Assembly: GCA_021849745.1 (NCBI GenBank)
Contig: JAJZSN010000024.1
Coordinates: 1-35,182 of the forward strand
Reading direction: 5' to 3'
Origin: Bacillota bacterium
GTDB taxonomy: Bacteria; Bacillota; GCA-003054495; Carboxydocellales; JAJZSN01
Length of the DNA: 35,182 nucleotides
Positions 9,236 to 16,774 of this stretch are shown here, in pieces (the stretch's first letter is position 1; every line of letters begins with the position of its first letter). The notes beneath the pieces were generated by a model. That model saw only the letters and a list, made by a program, of their open reading frames with translations, had not been told where the DNA came from and made no database searches. The position numbers were made by a program, and so were the translations under genes.

Positions 9236-9525
9236 AATGTTAAAAAATGTTATCCCCCAAGATAAGTTAATTAACGGGAGCATTTTACACCATATTGCAA
9301 CTGTTTTTTGGTCACTGTTACTGAGGCGTGGATATCCCTGGACAGGCCTTGTGACAAAGTTAGCTTGTTTTCCCAAAAAGGTGGTATACTGGTAGCGTCA
9401 GTAAACAAGCCTGAACTAAACCGGTAAAAGGAGATACTGAGCAAAAAGTTAAATTTTTGAGCAGTTTTGGAACATGGGGGTATGTGTTCATTTCCGTTTT
9501 CCGGAGAAGGGAGGGGATGTAAACC
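9236..9525 (+). other. Leader of sleB with a possible extended -10 promoter
   Basis: About 290 bp without a convincing gene; an open frame at 9201-9395 has no ribosome binding site or protein-like character. TGGTATACT (9382-9390) fits an extended -10 (TGn-TATACT) without a clear -35. A weak hairpin, CTGAGCAAAAA paired with TTTTTGAGCAG, lies at about 9437-9464. I found no clear sigma-G promoter, which sleB has in Bacillus. Confidence 0.4.
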
Positions 9526-10245
9526 ATGAAACCTATGCGTTGGGGTGTTCTTTTGGTCTTGGCGCTAGCTGTCTGGATTAGCTGGGGAGCAATTCAACCC
9601 GATCAGGCTGAGGCCCAGACCTTAGGCTCCAGGGTCATTAAGCGAGGTATGGTTGGTGACGATGTCAAGGCGCTACAGAATTCTTTAAAGGTTTTAGGCT
9701 ATCAGGTAGGCGCTGTTGACGGAATCTATGGGGGTCAAACTTTATTTAGTGTAAAGGCCTTTCAGAAAGACTTTAAGCTTGTTGCTGACGGCGTCGTGGG
9801 TTCCGGCACCATCAAAGCCCTGCAGGGGGCCAAGGCTCGCCAGTGGAGACGCTCTACGACCAGTAGAGGGGCTTCCCGCGGACAAAGTGTCAGCCGGGAA
9901 GATTTGACCTTGTTGGCTAGGGTAGCCTTCAGTGAAGCCAGAGGTGAATCCTATCAGGGCCAGGTTGCCGTGGTGGCCGTAGTGCTAAACAGGTTAAAGG
10001 ATTCCAGGTTCCCCAAGACCATCAAGGGGATTGTTTTCGAACCCTGGGCCTTTACAGCGGTCAATGACGGTCAGTTCTGGTTAGAGCCCAATGCCACAGC
10101 CTATAAAGCGGCCCAAGATGCCGTAAACGGCTGGGAACCCACCGGTGGAGCGGTTTATTATTATAATCCAGCCAAAACCACCAACAAGTGGATCTGGTCC
10201 CGACCGGTGCTTAAGACCATCGGAAAGCATATTTTTGCGAAATAA
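9526..10245 (+). CDS. sleB: Spore cortex-lytic enzyme SleB-like hydrolase
   Basis: SleB is a lytic transglycosylase that cuts cortex peptidoglycan at muramic-delta-lactam during germination. The 239-residue protein has a signal peptide (1-30, hydrophobic core WGVLLVLALAVWISW), a peptidoglycan_binding_1 domain (about 34-100, GDDVKALQNSLKVLGYQVG...DGIYGGQT), a basic Ser/Arg linker and a Hydrolase_2 domain (about 123-239). The catalytic Glu lies in SEARGE (136-141), followed by VAVVLNRLKDSRFPKTIKG. The start ATG at 9526 follows GGGAGGGG. No ypeB follows it, unlike in Bacillus; the convergent LysM gene stands there instead. A related CwlJ-type hydrolase is a less likely alternative because the PG-binding domain is present. 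Confidence 0.9.
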   Translation: MKPMRWGVLLVLALAVWISWGAIQPDQAEAQTLGSRVIKRGMVGDDVKALQNSLKVLGYQVGAVDGIYGGQTLFSVKAFQKDFKLVADGVVGSGTIKALQGAKARQWRRSTTSRGASRGQSVSREDLTLLARVAFSEARGESYQGQVAVVAVVLNRLKDSRFPKTIKGIVFEPWAFTAVNDGQFWLEPNATAYKAAQDAVNGWEPTGGAVYYYNPAKTTNKWIWSRPVLKTIGKHIFAK

Positions 10246-10284
10246 GAGAAACCCTCGTGTTAACGAGGGTTTCTCTTATTTCGC
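10237..10284 (+). terminator. Perfect 22-bp hairpin terminator, bidirectional, overlapping the sleB stop
   Basis: Bases 10237-10258 are perfectly complementary to 10263-10284 with a GTTA loop (10259-10262). The core CCCTCGT/ACGAGGG is followed by TTTCTCTTATTT on the + strand. The left arm contains the last two sense codons and the TAA of sleB. The symmetry suits termination from both sides, since the LysM gene converges on it. Confidence 0.88.
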
Positions 10285-10329
10285 AAGGTTTTAGGGGTTA
10301 GGGGGTGTGGGGTATTTCTTGGAGGATGG

Positions 10330-10363
10330 GTTCGTAGTTCGTAGTTCATAGTTCATAGTTTCC
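10330..10363 (+). repeat. Heptad repeat GTTCRTA
   Basis: GTTCGTA twice, GTTCATA twice and then GTTTCC, in exact 7-bp period, in the convergent spacer after sleB. A shorter relative (TATAGTTCATAGTTC) stands at 27039-27053. Confidence 0.8.
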
Positions 10364-10416
10364 GGGGTGTGGAATCAAAGGTAACCCCTGACCCTAAAAG
10401 CCTACCCTTTAATTTG

Positions 10417-10462
10417 CTGACGACTGACAGCTGATAGCTGATAGCTGACGACTGACGACTGC
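10417..10462 (+). repeat. Heptad repeat CTGAYRR
   Basis: Units CTGACGA, CTGACAG, CTGATAG, CTGATAG, CTGACGA, CTGACGA in exact 7-bp period. The array ends 2 bp before the stop codon (minus strand) of the LysM gene. It is related to the CTGATAG units at 6162 and 16229. Confidence 0.85.
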
Positions 10463-10464
10463 TC

Positions 10465-11454
10465 TCACTTTCCCGCTGCCTTCTTCACCATGGCTTGGTG
10501 GTCGGCTCTGATGCTGTTGGTGTTGTGGCTGCGGCTGTTGAGGAAGTGGATATCGAAGTGGCCGGTGAAGTTATTGGAATCACCGATGGTCTCAATACTA
10601 TGGGGCATACCGCTCATGGAGGCGGCTAACTGTCGGTCGCCTACTTCCACGATAATGGCCCGGGTGTCCCAACTCCATTTGGGATAAAGTTCTTTCATCA
10701 CGGCTGTATCTTCGGCAGTCATAGGTTCAACGTCGGCGTGGTTGATTCCGTAGTAACGCTTAATCTTGAAGGTCTTTCCGGTTGCAAAATCCCTTATGGT
10801 AGCTTCGGCTCCGATAGGGAAGGCGTAGCGGGCATCTTCCCACCAGTCGGCATACTCACCATAACCTTCCTTAGCCGCAGGCTGTGTTTCCTTGGGTTCC
10901 TCGGCTTTGGTTGCCTCTTCCTGGGTGCCGGCGTAGGTTGCAGTTCCCTGTCCGCCTGATTTCCTGCCGGGGATAATTAATTTCTGGTCAATGGACAGGG
11001 CATCCGATTCCAAGTTGTTGACCTGGATAAGCTCGTCCACCGTGGTTCCGAACTGTTGGGAGATAGTCCACAGGCTGTCTCCTTCTTTAACAACATATTC
11101 CTGGCCGTTGACAGAGGGTCTGCCGCCCCGAGAAACCTGTTTTTTAACGGTTCTTATGTTAATAGCCGTAATAGTAGCTTGGCCGGCAATTCCATCGGCC
11201 TTGAGTCCTTTGGCTTTTTGGAAAGACATTACGGCTTCCTTGGTTTTGGGACCATAGTTTCCGGTGGACTCTTCCTTGAAATAGCCCCGGACTTTAAGGG
11301 TTATTTGCAGTTGCTTAACATCATCTCCTTGCATTCCTTCTTTGAGGGATCGGCTGCCCAGTTCGGCGGCATAAGCTGAAGTGAGACCGGCCAGCAGGCT
11401 GATGGTAACTAAGGTAACAAGTAGCAGTAGGGAAAGGGATTTCTTTTTTGCCAT
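10465..11454 (-). CDS. Secreted peptidoglycan-binding/LysM protein under c-di-GMP control
   Basis: A 329-residue secreted protein. The ATG at 11454 (minus strand) follows AAGGAGGAG; the frame extends 15 codons upstream into the riboswitch region without support. Parts: signal peptide (1-30, ending TSAYAAELG), peptidoglycan_binding_1 domain (about 32-100, MQGDDVKQLQITLKVRGY), LysM (about 117-162, YVVKEGDSLWTISQQFGTT), a Glu/Thr/Gln-rich linker and a C-terminal domain of about 130 residues with NHADVEPMTAEDTAVMKELY and GHFDIHFLNSRSH. I have no firm family name for that domain, which recurs in clostridial wall proteins. Its His/Asp-rich end could be a metal or catalytic site, but that is inference. 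Expression is governed by the c-di-GMP-I riboswitch and terminator directly upstream. Confidence 0.9.
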   Translation of the reverse strand: MAKKKSLSLLLLVTLVTISLLAGLTSAYAAELGSRSLKEGMQGDDVKQLQITLKVRGYFKEESTGNYGPKTKEAVMSFQKAKGLKADGIAGQATITAINIRTVKKQVSRGGRPSVNGQEYVVKEGDSLWTISQQFGTTVDELIQVNNLESDALSIDQKLIIPGRKSGGQGTATYAGTQEEATKAEEPKETQPAAKEGYGEYADWWEDARYAFPIGAEATIRDFATGKTFKIKRYYGINHADVEPMTAEDTAVMKELYPKWSWDTRAIIVEVGDRQLAASMSGMPHSIETIGDSNNFTGHFDIHFLNSRSHNTNSIRADHQAMVKKAAGK

Positions 11455-11501
11455 AACACTCCTCCTTAAGTTTAATTTGGAAACGGTACAGAAACACAAA
11501 A

Positions 11502-11526
11502 GCCTATCTTTAAATGAAAGACAGGC
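11502..11526 (-). terminator. Expression-platform terminator of the c-di-GMP riboswitch
   Basis: On the minus strand GCCTGTCTTTC, loop, AAAGATAGGC form a stem (one A-C mismatch on the opposite strand), followed by TTTTGTGTTTCTG. It lies between the aptamer and the ribosome binding site of the LysM gene, where a transcription-terminating expression platform is expected. Confidence 0.8.
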
Positions 11527-11544
11527 CTACACACAGTTGAAATA

Positions 11545-11640
11545 TTCCCATCCTTCGGCGGCTGGCGATCATAGTAGTGCTGCTACATTAGACCCATGAC
11601 TTTGCGTCGCCAACTTTCGCTGGTTTTGCCCTTATCGGGT
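11545..11640 (-). promoter_or_regulatory. Cyclic di-GMP-I (GEMM-I) riboswitch aptamer
   Basis: Reading the minus strand, the segment runs AAGGGCAAAACC, then CAGCGAAAGTTGG, GACGCAAAG, then GGGTCTAA, GATCGCCAGCCGCCG. These are the hallmark pieces of the GEMM-I fold: the GNRA-type tetraloop hairpin (GCGAAAGT), the GACGCAAAG joining strand that holds the ligand, and the tetraloop receptor side. It is followed by a terminator and then the LysM/peptidoglycan-binding gene. GEMM-I switches are known upstream of wall, surface and motility genes in Clostridia. Whether the ligand turns the gene on or off cannot be decided by eye. Confidence 0.93.
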
Positions 11641-11806
11641 TTGTTTTTTCTATTACTTCGACACAGAAGGACATATTTCCTCTTTAGGCAGCAAAAAAAG
11701 GTTAAGGTAAAACTTTACAATGGTATTTTTTTTGTGGGGAGTATTGGGGATAATAGAAAGACAAATACTTTAAAAGAAAAAGTCCAATAGAAAAGGATGA
11801 ACCCAG

Positions 11807-12928
11807 ATGACTGGCTTATGTAAAGGAATCACTGTAATAATGCTCTTTGCTTTTTGGTTAACCGGGCCGGAATGGGTGGCAGGGGAGGAGTTACTGCCTG
11901 AAATCTCGGCTTCTACGGCTATCCTGGTAGACCGGCGAACAGGTCAGGTTTATTATGCTAAAGAGGCGGACAAGCAAAGACATCCTGCCAGCACCACCAA
12001 GATTTTAACCGGCATTCTGGCCATCGAAAGGGGCCGTCTGGAGGAAGAAGTGGTAGTTGGCCGTAAGGCAGCCGGAATCACCATCGGAAGCACCTTAAAC
12101 TTGCAGCAGGGGGATCGTCTTACCCTGAAGGATTTGGTCAAAGGGGCTTTGTTGGTGTCGGCTAATGACAGTACTGTAGCCATCGGTGAACATATTGGCG
12201 GTAAGGGTGGAGTTTTTATGGAAATGATGAATACCAAGGCTCTGTTAATGGGGGCTACCCGAAGTAATTTTCTCAACACCAACGGCTATTCTAAACCTAA
12301 TCATTATACTACCGCCGCAGATTTGGCCCGGATGAGCCGTTATGCCTTGGATAACCCTTTGTTTGCAGAAATAGTAGCTACCAAGGAAAGTTCTATCGCC
12401 ATTATTGACCGGCAGGGACAGGAAAAGATGGTGGATTTACGCAATACCAACCGGCTCTTAGGGGACTACCCCGGAATTAATGGGGTCAAAACAGGCACCA
12501 CCAGTGCTGCGGGAGGTTGCCTGGTAACCTCGGCGGTACAAAATGGCAGGAGTCTTATCACTGTGGTGCTAAAAAGTCGTTCTCGCTATAGGGATACGGT
12601 GAAACTATTGAATTTCGGTTTTAAAGAATTGGTGGAGGAAGTGATGGCAGAAAGGGGACAGATTTGGACTCAGGTTTCTGTAACCGGAGGGAAAAAGACT
12701 ACGGTACAAGTTGTGGCAGAGCAGCGAATTAGCTTTATTTTGCCTGCCAAGATAATAGCTAAGGTAGAAAAAAAGGTTGAATTACCGGGTAGCATCCCGG
12801 CGCCGGTGGCCAAGGGCCAGAAAGTGGGTACTTTGACCGTTAGTTATCAGGGACAGGTCTTGGGACAGACAGATTTATTGTCTGCCATAGAGGTTAAGGA
12901 ACTTAATTTTTGGGATAAGTTGTTTTAA
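11807..12928 (+). CDS. D-alanyl-D-alanine carboxypeptidase (penicillin-binding protein, S11 family)
   Basis: A DacF/DacB-type enzyme that trims the terminal D-Ala from peptidoglycan stem peptides. It has 373 residues, with a signal peptide (about 1-26) and all three active-site motifs: SxxK as STTK (62-65), SxN as SAN (about 118) and KTG (about 228). The C-terminal PBP5-like beta domain follows (VQVVAEQRISFILPAK...KVGTLTVSYQGQV). The start ATG at 11807 follows AAAAGGATG. GGGGATAAT (11746-11754) fits the sigma-F -10 consensus, and B. subtilis dacF is sigma-F dependent. However, the only -35-like match (GTATT 11723-11727) is spaced too far, so sporulation control is only a possibility. The 5' spacer up to the riboswitch (11641-11806) holds nothing else clear. 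Confidence 0.92.
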   Translation: MTGLCKGITVIMLFAFWLTGPEWVAGEELLPEISASTAILVDRRTGQVYYAKEADKQRHPASTTKILTGILAIERGRLEEEVVVGRKAAGITIGSTLNLQQGDRLTLKDLVKGALLVSANDSTVAIGEHIGGKGGVFMEMMNTKALLMGATRSNFLNTNGYSKPNHYTTAADLARMSRYALDNPLFAEIVATKESSIAIIDRQGQEKMVDLRNTNRLLGDYPGINGVKTGTTSAAGGCLVTSAVQNGRSLITVVLKSRSRYRDTVKLLNFGFKELVEEVMAERGQIWTQVSVTGGKKTTVQVVAEQRISFILPAKIIAKVEKKVELPGSIPAPVAKGQKVGTLTVSYQGQVLGQTDLLSAIEVKELNFWDKLF

Positions 12929-13003
12929 AAAAATGTTAATAAATCCCGCTTCCAGTGCATATGTAGTGTAAGGAAGAATCAAAAAGAAAGGTAGGATGCA
13001 CTA

Positions 13004-13723
13004 ATGCGGGTTTATTTTTTAAGTTTTGCCAGGTTGTGGCCCCGACTTTTGTTGGTTGGTCTGGTATTGTCAGTTTTAATTTTGGGTTATGGAATTACCC
13101 GAAATAAAAACGAACTTCCCACCACTAAGCCTTATGAGGCGATTTACCAAGGTAGTTCCGAGGCTAAAAAAGTGGCCTTGATCTGCAATGTGGTCTGGGG
13201 TGAGGAATTCTTACCGGAAATGCTGGAAATTCTGCGCAAACAAGATGTTAAAATGACATTTTTTATTGGAGGCCAGTGGGCCGAGCAATTTCCTGAATTG
13301 ACAGAATTGATTTATAAAACCGGTCACGAAATCGGTAACCATGGTTATGCTCATCGTAAACCCAGCGTCCTCTCCAAGGAACAGAACCTAACCGAAATTA
13401 AGAAGGCTGAAGCCATTATAAATGATATCACCAAACAGAAGACCACATTATTTCATCCCCCTTACCGGGATATTAACGATATAGCTCTTGATGTGGCAAA
13501 CCAAAATGGTTATAAAGTTATCATGTCCAGTGTGGATACCATTGATTGGCAGCGACCGGCCCCTGAAGTAATCACCAAACGGGTAATTGATAAAATTCAC
13601 AATGGGGCCATCGTATTAATGCATCCCACCGCTCCCACTGTTAAGGCCTTGCCGGTGATTATCAAAGAATTAAAAAACCGAGGGTATGATATAGTTACTG
13701 TTTCTGAATTAATAAAACAATAA
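13004..13723 (+). CDS. ylxY: Polysaccharide deacetylase-like protein YlxY (degenerate active site)
   Basis: A NodB-fold protein of 239 residues with an N-terminal membrane anchor (about 11-31, LWPRLLLVGLVLSVLILGYG) and the domain outside the membrane. The fold is clear: MTFFIGGQWAEQFPEL, GHEIGNHGYAH (HxxxH), FHPPYRD, VDTIDW and IVLMHPT. The catalytic TFDDG motif is replaced by ICNVVWGEE, so the acidic base is Asn. This change is typical of the YlxY branch as I know it, and the enzyme may be inactive or altered. The location between pnp and the M16 peptidase matches Bacillus ylxY. Start at ATG 13004 with AAAGGTAGG upstream. Confidence 0.88.
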   Translation: MRVYFLSFARLWPRLLLVGLVLSVLILGYGITRNKNELPTTKPYEAIYQGSSEAKKVALICNVVWGEEFLPEMLEILRKQDVKMTFFIGGQWAEQFPELTELIYKTGHEIGNHGYAHRKPSVLSKEQNLTEIKKAEAIINDITKQKTTLFHPPYRDINDIALDVANQNGYKVIMSSVDTIDWQRPAPEVITKRVIDKIHNGAIVLMHPTAPTVKALPVIIKELKNRGYDIVTVSELIKQ

Positions 13724-13736
13724 ATAACCAGTTGCC

Positions 13737-13769
13737 AGACTTTTGAGCAATTCAGAAGTCTATTTTCTT
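13737..13769 (+). terminator. Weak terminator after ylxY
   Basis: AGACTT and AAGTCT (ending about 13761) form an interrupted stem with inner TGA/TCA around a short loop, followed by ATTTTCTT. Confidence 0.5.
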
Positions 13770-13793
13770 AATTAAAGCTTGGGAGTGCTAGTA

Positions 13794-14481
13794 ATGATTG
13801 CAGTTCGTATTGTAGTAATATTTGTTAGCCATTGAACAAGGGGATTTGCGGGGGATAGTAACGGTCAGTTCTAGGGCCGCTGCCACCGAAGAATCCAGCA
13901 TCCATCTGGTAGCTGGAGAACAATTGACCCTAGAAGAATTATTATACGGAGCCTTATTAAAATCTGGTAATGATGCCTGCGTGGCCATAGGCGAACATAT
14001 TGGGGGTACGGAAGCAGTTTTTTTGCATATGATGAATACAAAAGCCTTGTTATTGGGAGCCAGGGACAGCAGTTTTGCCAATACTAATGGATTGCCTCAT
14101 AAAGAACATCATTCCACCGCCTTAGATTTGGCCCTGATTACCAGAGAGGCCTTAACAAATGAAGATTTCAACAGGATTATCAAGACTAAGGAAAAGGTTA
14201 TTTCATACCATGGTCGCCCCAGGGGCAGGTACCTGAAAAACACCAATAAACTCCTTTGGCAATATCCATGGGCCGACGGAGTGAAAACCGGCACTACCAA
14301 TGCCGCCGGTAAATGCCTCGTGGCTTCCGCTACCAAGGATGGCCGCAGGTTGATAACAGTGGTTCTGCGCAGTCCGGACCGTGGCCATGATAACCATTCA
14401 ACAATCAAAAAGCCCGGCCTGGTGGCAAAGGTTAAAAACTTTCATGTCTTCGAAAGGATTTTAGCCAAAGTCCTCGAATAG
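13794..14481 (+). pseudogene. 5'-deleted D-Ala-D-Ala carboxypeptidase
   Basis: From 13822 the frame encodes 219 residues closely parallel to the carboxypeptidase at 11807-12928: the same AIGEHIGG, MMNTKALL, SxN (KSGND) and KTG (VKTGTTNAAG) blocks. It begins exactly where the intact paralogue has just passed its catalytic STTK, so the signal peptide region and catalytic Ser/Lys are missing. Directly upstream, an ATG at 13794 with GGGAGTG before it starts a hydrophobic 13-residue peptide (MIAVRIVVIFVSH) that stops in another frame. This looks like the original start of the gene, joined to the rest by a deletion of roughly 50 codons with a frame change. The C-terminal beta domain is also absent. 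Codon use is normal, so decay is recent or the fragment is still translated. Confidence 0.8.
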
Positions 14482-14512
14482 TTAATTGGTCGTAATAATA
14501 AGGAGGCAGTCT

Positions 14513-15766
14513 ATGATAAAAAAAGTGGCCCTGGCCAATGGGGTCCGCATCTTAACGGAAGAGATTCCCTACGTTCGCTCAGTAGCAATCGGTATTTGGG
14601 TGAGGGTAGGTTCCCGGGATGAGTTACCTGGCCAAGATGGTATTACTCATTTTATTGAGCACCTAATGTTCAAAGGAACAGAAAATAGAACCGCCAAGGA
14701 ACTGGCAGAGGCCCTTGACTCTGTTGGGGGTCAGTTAAATGCCTTCACTTCCAAAGAATATACCTGCTATTATGCCAAGGTTTTGGACGACCATTTGGAA
14801 CTGGCCCTAGATGTATTAACCGATATGTTTTTCAATTCCAGGTTCGGCCCAAATGAGATTGAAAAAGAAAAAAATGTGGTTCTTGAAGAAATAAAGATGT
14901 ATGAAGATACCCCTGATGACCAGGTCCATGACCTTTTTACCAGCACCATCTGGCAAGGGCACTCTCTTGGCCGCCCCATCATCGGCACTAAAGAAAGGGT
15001 AATGAGCTTTAGCAGGGATGATGTGCTCAACTATTTTAACCACCACTATGTGCCCACTAACACCGTCATTGCCGTGGCCGGTAGTATTGACCACCTGCAA
15101 GTGGTAGAGCGTTTGGGGAAAATTTTCGGTCAATGGTCGGGACCGCCCATAGAGCGACAGCTTAATCGTCCTGAATCCAGATACGAGATTAATATTAAAA
15201 ATAAGGATATCGAGCAAGTCCACCTTTGTTTAGGTGTTCAGGCTTTACCTATGGAACATCCGGATATTTATGTACTGCACATCCTTAACAGTATAGCCGG
15301 TGGAGGTCTTAGTTCCAGGCTTTTTCAAAACATTCGGGAGGAACGAGGCTTAGCTTATTCGGTTTATTCTTACCATAGTTCATATCAGGAAACGGGATTC
15401 TTTGCGGTTTACGCTGGCCTCAGCCGAAATAATCTGGAAGATACTATTCAACTGGTTATGGAGGAATTGAGTAATTTCCGTAACCACGGGGTAACTCCGG
15501 AGGAATTAACTAGGGCCAAGGAACAGCTTAAAGGCAGCCTGTTTCTGGGACTGGAAAACGTCAGTAGTCGTATGAGCCGCTTAGGTAAAACAGAACTCTG
15601 TTATGGCCGGGTAATAACCCCTGATGAAATCGTAGAAAAGATTAATCATGTCGAGATAGAACAAGTACGCCGACTTGCAGAAGATTTATTGAAGCCCCAC
15701 GAGTTTTCTTTGACGGCCATCGGTCCTATGGAAGAAAATTTGAATTTAACTAAGTTCCTGAAATAA
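14513..15766 (+). CDS. ymxG: M16 family zinc peptidase (processing peptidase-like)
   Basis: A 417-residue inverzincin-type metallopeptidase, the MlpA/YmxG homologue of this conserved cluster. The zinc motif HxxEH is HFIEH (46-50), with the distal Glu in [12 protein letters not shown] (about 124-127). The C-terminal M16 half carries [22 protein letters not shown]. The ATG at 14513 follows AAGGAGG (14500-14506); the upstream in-frame start at 14486 has no site. No signal peptide, so it is cytoplasmic. It lies 11 bp before dut. The substrate in bacteria is poorly known. Confidence 0.93.
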   Translation: MIKKVALANGVRILTEEIPYVRSVAIGIWVRVGSRDELPGQDGITHFIEHLMFKGTENRTAKELAEALDSVGGQLNAFTSKEYTCYYAKVLDDHLELALDVLTDMFFNSRFGPNEIEKEKNVVLEEIKMYEDTPDDQVHDLFTSTIWQGHSLGRPIIGTKERVMSFSRDDVLNYFNHHYVPTNTVIAVAGSIDHLQVVERLGKIFGQWSGPPIERQLNRPESRYEINIKNKDIEQVHLCLGVQALPMEHPDIYVLHILNSIAGGGLSSRLFQNIREERGLAYSVYSYHSSYQETGFFAVYAGLSRNNLEDTIQLVMEELSNFRNHGVTPEELTRAKEQLKGSLFLGLENVSSRMSRLGKTELCYGRVITPDEIVEKINHVEIEQVRRLAEDLLKPHEFSLTAIGPMEENLNLTKFLK

Positions 15767-15777
15767 AAGGAGGCCCC

Positions 15778-16227
15778 ATGAAAGCGCCGAAGGTATACTT
15801 GAAACGGGCAGAGGGTTGTGTGGATCTTCCTTTGCCCAAGTATATGACAGACCAAGCCGCAGGGATGGACTTATATGCTGCTGTTATCCAACCTATTGAG
15901 TTGAAACCGGGAGGAATCAGCTTAATACCCACAGGCCTCCATATCGCCTTACCTGAAGGGTACGAGGCCCAGATTCGCCCACGCAGCGGGTTGGCCTTGA
16001 AGCATGGTATCTCCCTAGTTAACACCCCCGGAACCATCGATGCCGATTACCGTGGTGAAATAGGACTTATCATGATTAATTTCGGCCCCGAACCCTTTGT
16101 CATCAACCGGGGTGAACGGGTCGCCCAGATGGTCATCAACAAAGTAGAACACCCCGAACTAATCGAAGTTGAAGAACTCACCGAAACCCAACGCAACTCC
16201 GGCGGCTTCGGCCACACAGGGAAGTAG
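15778..16227 (+). CDS. dut: Deoxyuridine 5'-triphosphate nucleotidohydrolase
   Basis: dUTPase hydrolyses dUTP to dUMP and pyrophosphate, keeping uracil out of DNA and feeding dTMP synthesis. The 149-residue protein shows all five trimeric dUTPase motifs in order: [43 protein letters not shown] and the C-terminal [10 protein letters not shown] that closes over the active site. The start ATG at 15778 follows AAAAGGAGG and lies 11 bp after the ymxG stop, so the two are probably co-transcribed. A heptad-repeat array begins directly after the stop. Confidence 0.97.
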   Translation: MKAPKVYLKRAEGCVDLPLPKYMTDQAAGMDLYAAVIQPIELKPGGISLIPTGLHIALPEGYEAQIRPRSGLALKHGISLVNTPGTIDADYRGEIGLIMINFGPEPFVINRGERVAQMVINKVEHPELIEVEELTETQRNSGGFGHTGK

Positions 16228-16228
16228 G

Positions 16229-16340
16229 TATTAGCTATCAGCTGTCAGCTTTAAGTAGTTCTTATCAGCTATAAGTATTACCGATAAGCTGTCAGCTATT
16301 AGCTATCAGCTACAAGCTAATAGCTAATAGCTGACAGCTA
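16229..16340 (+). repeat. Heptad repeat array (NNAGCTA/G units)
   Basis: Units such as TTAGCTA, TCAGCTG, TCAGCTT, then TAAGCTG, TCAGCTA, TTAGCTA, TCAGCTA, CAAGCTA, ATAGCTA, ATAGCTG, ACAGCTA run in a 7-bp period with a short interruption (about 16250-16275). Because AGCT is self-complementary, arms can pair in several registers. The array begins right after the dut stop. Confidence 0.85.
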
Positions 16341-16378
16341 AAACAGGCATACAAGCTCGTCTCATAGCATAAACATTA

Positions 16379-16406
16379 ACCAGGGAGTAATTGGCCCTGG
16401 TTTTTG
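16379..16406 (+). terminator. Terminator after dut and the repeat array
   Basis: ACCAGGG (16379-16385) and CCCTGGT (16395-16401) with a 9-nt loop, followed by TTTTGTTATT. It ends the ymxG-dut transcript about 150 bp after dut. Confidence 0.8.
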
Positions 16407-16487
16407 TTATTCGGAGGAAATTACCGTTTAGCAGGGTTGTGGGTAAGTAATGTTTACTTTCGGGGGCAAGGACATAAATAAGGCAAC

Positions 16488-16723
16488 CACAGAGGTCGCG
16501 GACACGGAGAAAGACCTTAAAGTGACCTGTGAGCAACGAAGGGTGAGGCAGTAACCCGGAGGGCACATTACGGAACTTCCGGAAGCCAATCACTTCGAAG
16601 GGCCCGTCGTGGAGGCCACTGTGACCACAGGGAAAGCAGTATAAGAGTTTGGCCGGAGCAGGGACCGAGAAGATGAGTGGCCCGGAAGTGGAGTATAGTG
16701 CCCGGAGGGTTACTGCCTCACCC
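16488..16723 (+). other. Large GC-rich fold-back element: candidate structured RNA or MITE-like element
   Basis: A perfect 17-bp inverted repeat, GGGTGAGGCAGTAACCC (16541-16557) with GGGTTACTGCCTCACCC (16707-16723), encloses 149 bp. Inside it, after a symmetric GGA/GGA internal loop, GGGCAC (16561-16566) pairs with GTGCCC (16698-16703). Further in, CACTTC (16591-16596) pairs with GAAGTG (16685-16690) and GGGCC (16600-16604) with GGCCC (16679-16683). Small hairpins such as GTGG-AGG-CCAC sit at the centre. A separate stem, GGTC/GACC extended by CACA/TGTG (16488-16531), stands just before it. The trinucleotide GAA flanks both ends. A 22-bp-period repeat of GAAGTCGACC follows (16724 and 16746). 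No known RNA class was recognised. Confidence 0.6.
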
Positions 16724-16774
16724 GAAGTCGACCCGGATTCGCCCGGAAGTCGACCAGAGAGCGAGGAGGCAGCT

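Noticed and set aside
9201-9395. 64-codon open frame upstream of sleB
   Set aside because: No ribosome binding site and no protein-like pattern; its start lies inside the terminator-like hairpin region.
11381-11790. Plus-strand open frames over the c-di-GMP riboswitch
   Set aside because: They run antisense through the aptamer, terminator and LysM gene start, with no ribosome binding site or recognisable protein.
16541-16723. Known large RNA (RNase P, SRP, 6S, tmRNA, OLE, T-box)
   Set aside because: None of the diagnostic strings of these RNAs is present; for example no GAGGAAAGTCC, no CCGGAAGGAAGCAG-type SRP loop and no AGGGTGGNACCGCG.
16649-16774. N-terminal extension of ymxH through the fold-back element
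   Set aside because: Low-complexity Pro/Glu/Ser/Arg sequence with no family match; a strong AGGAGG precedes the ATG at 16775.
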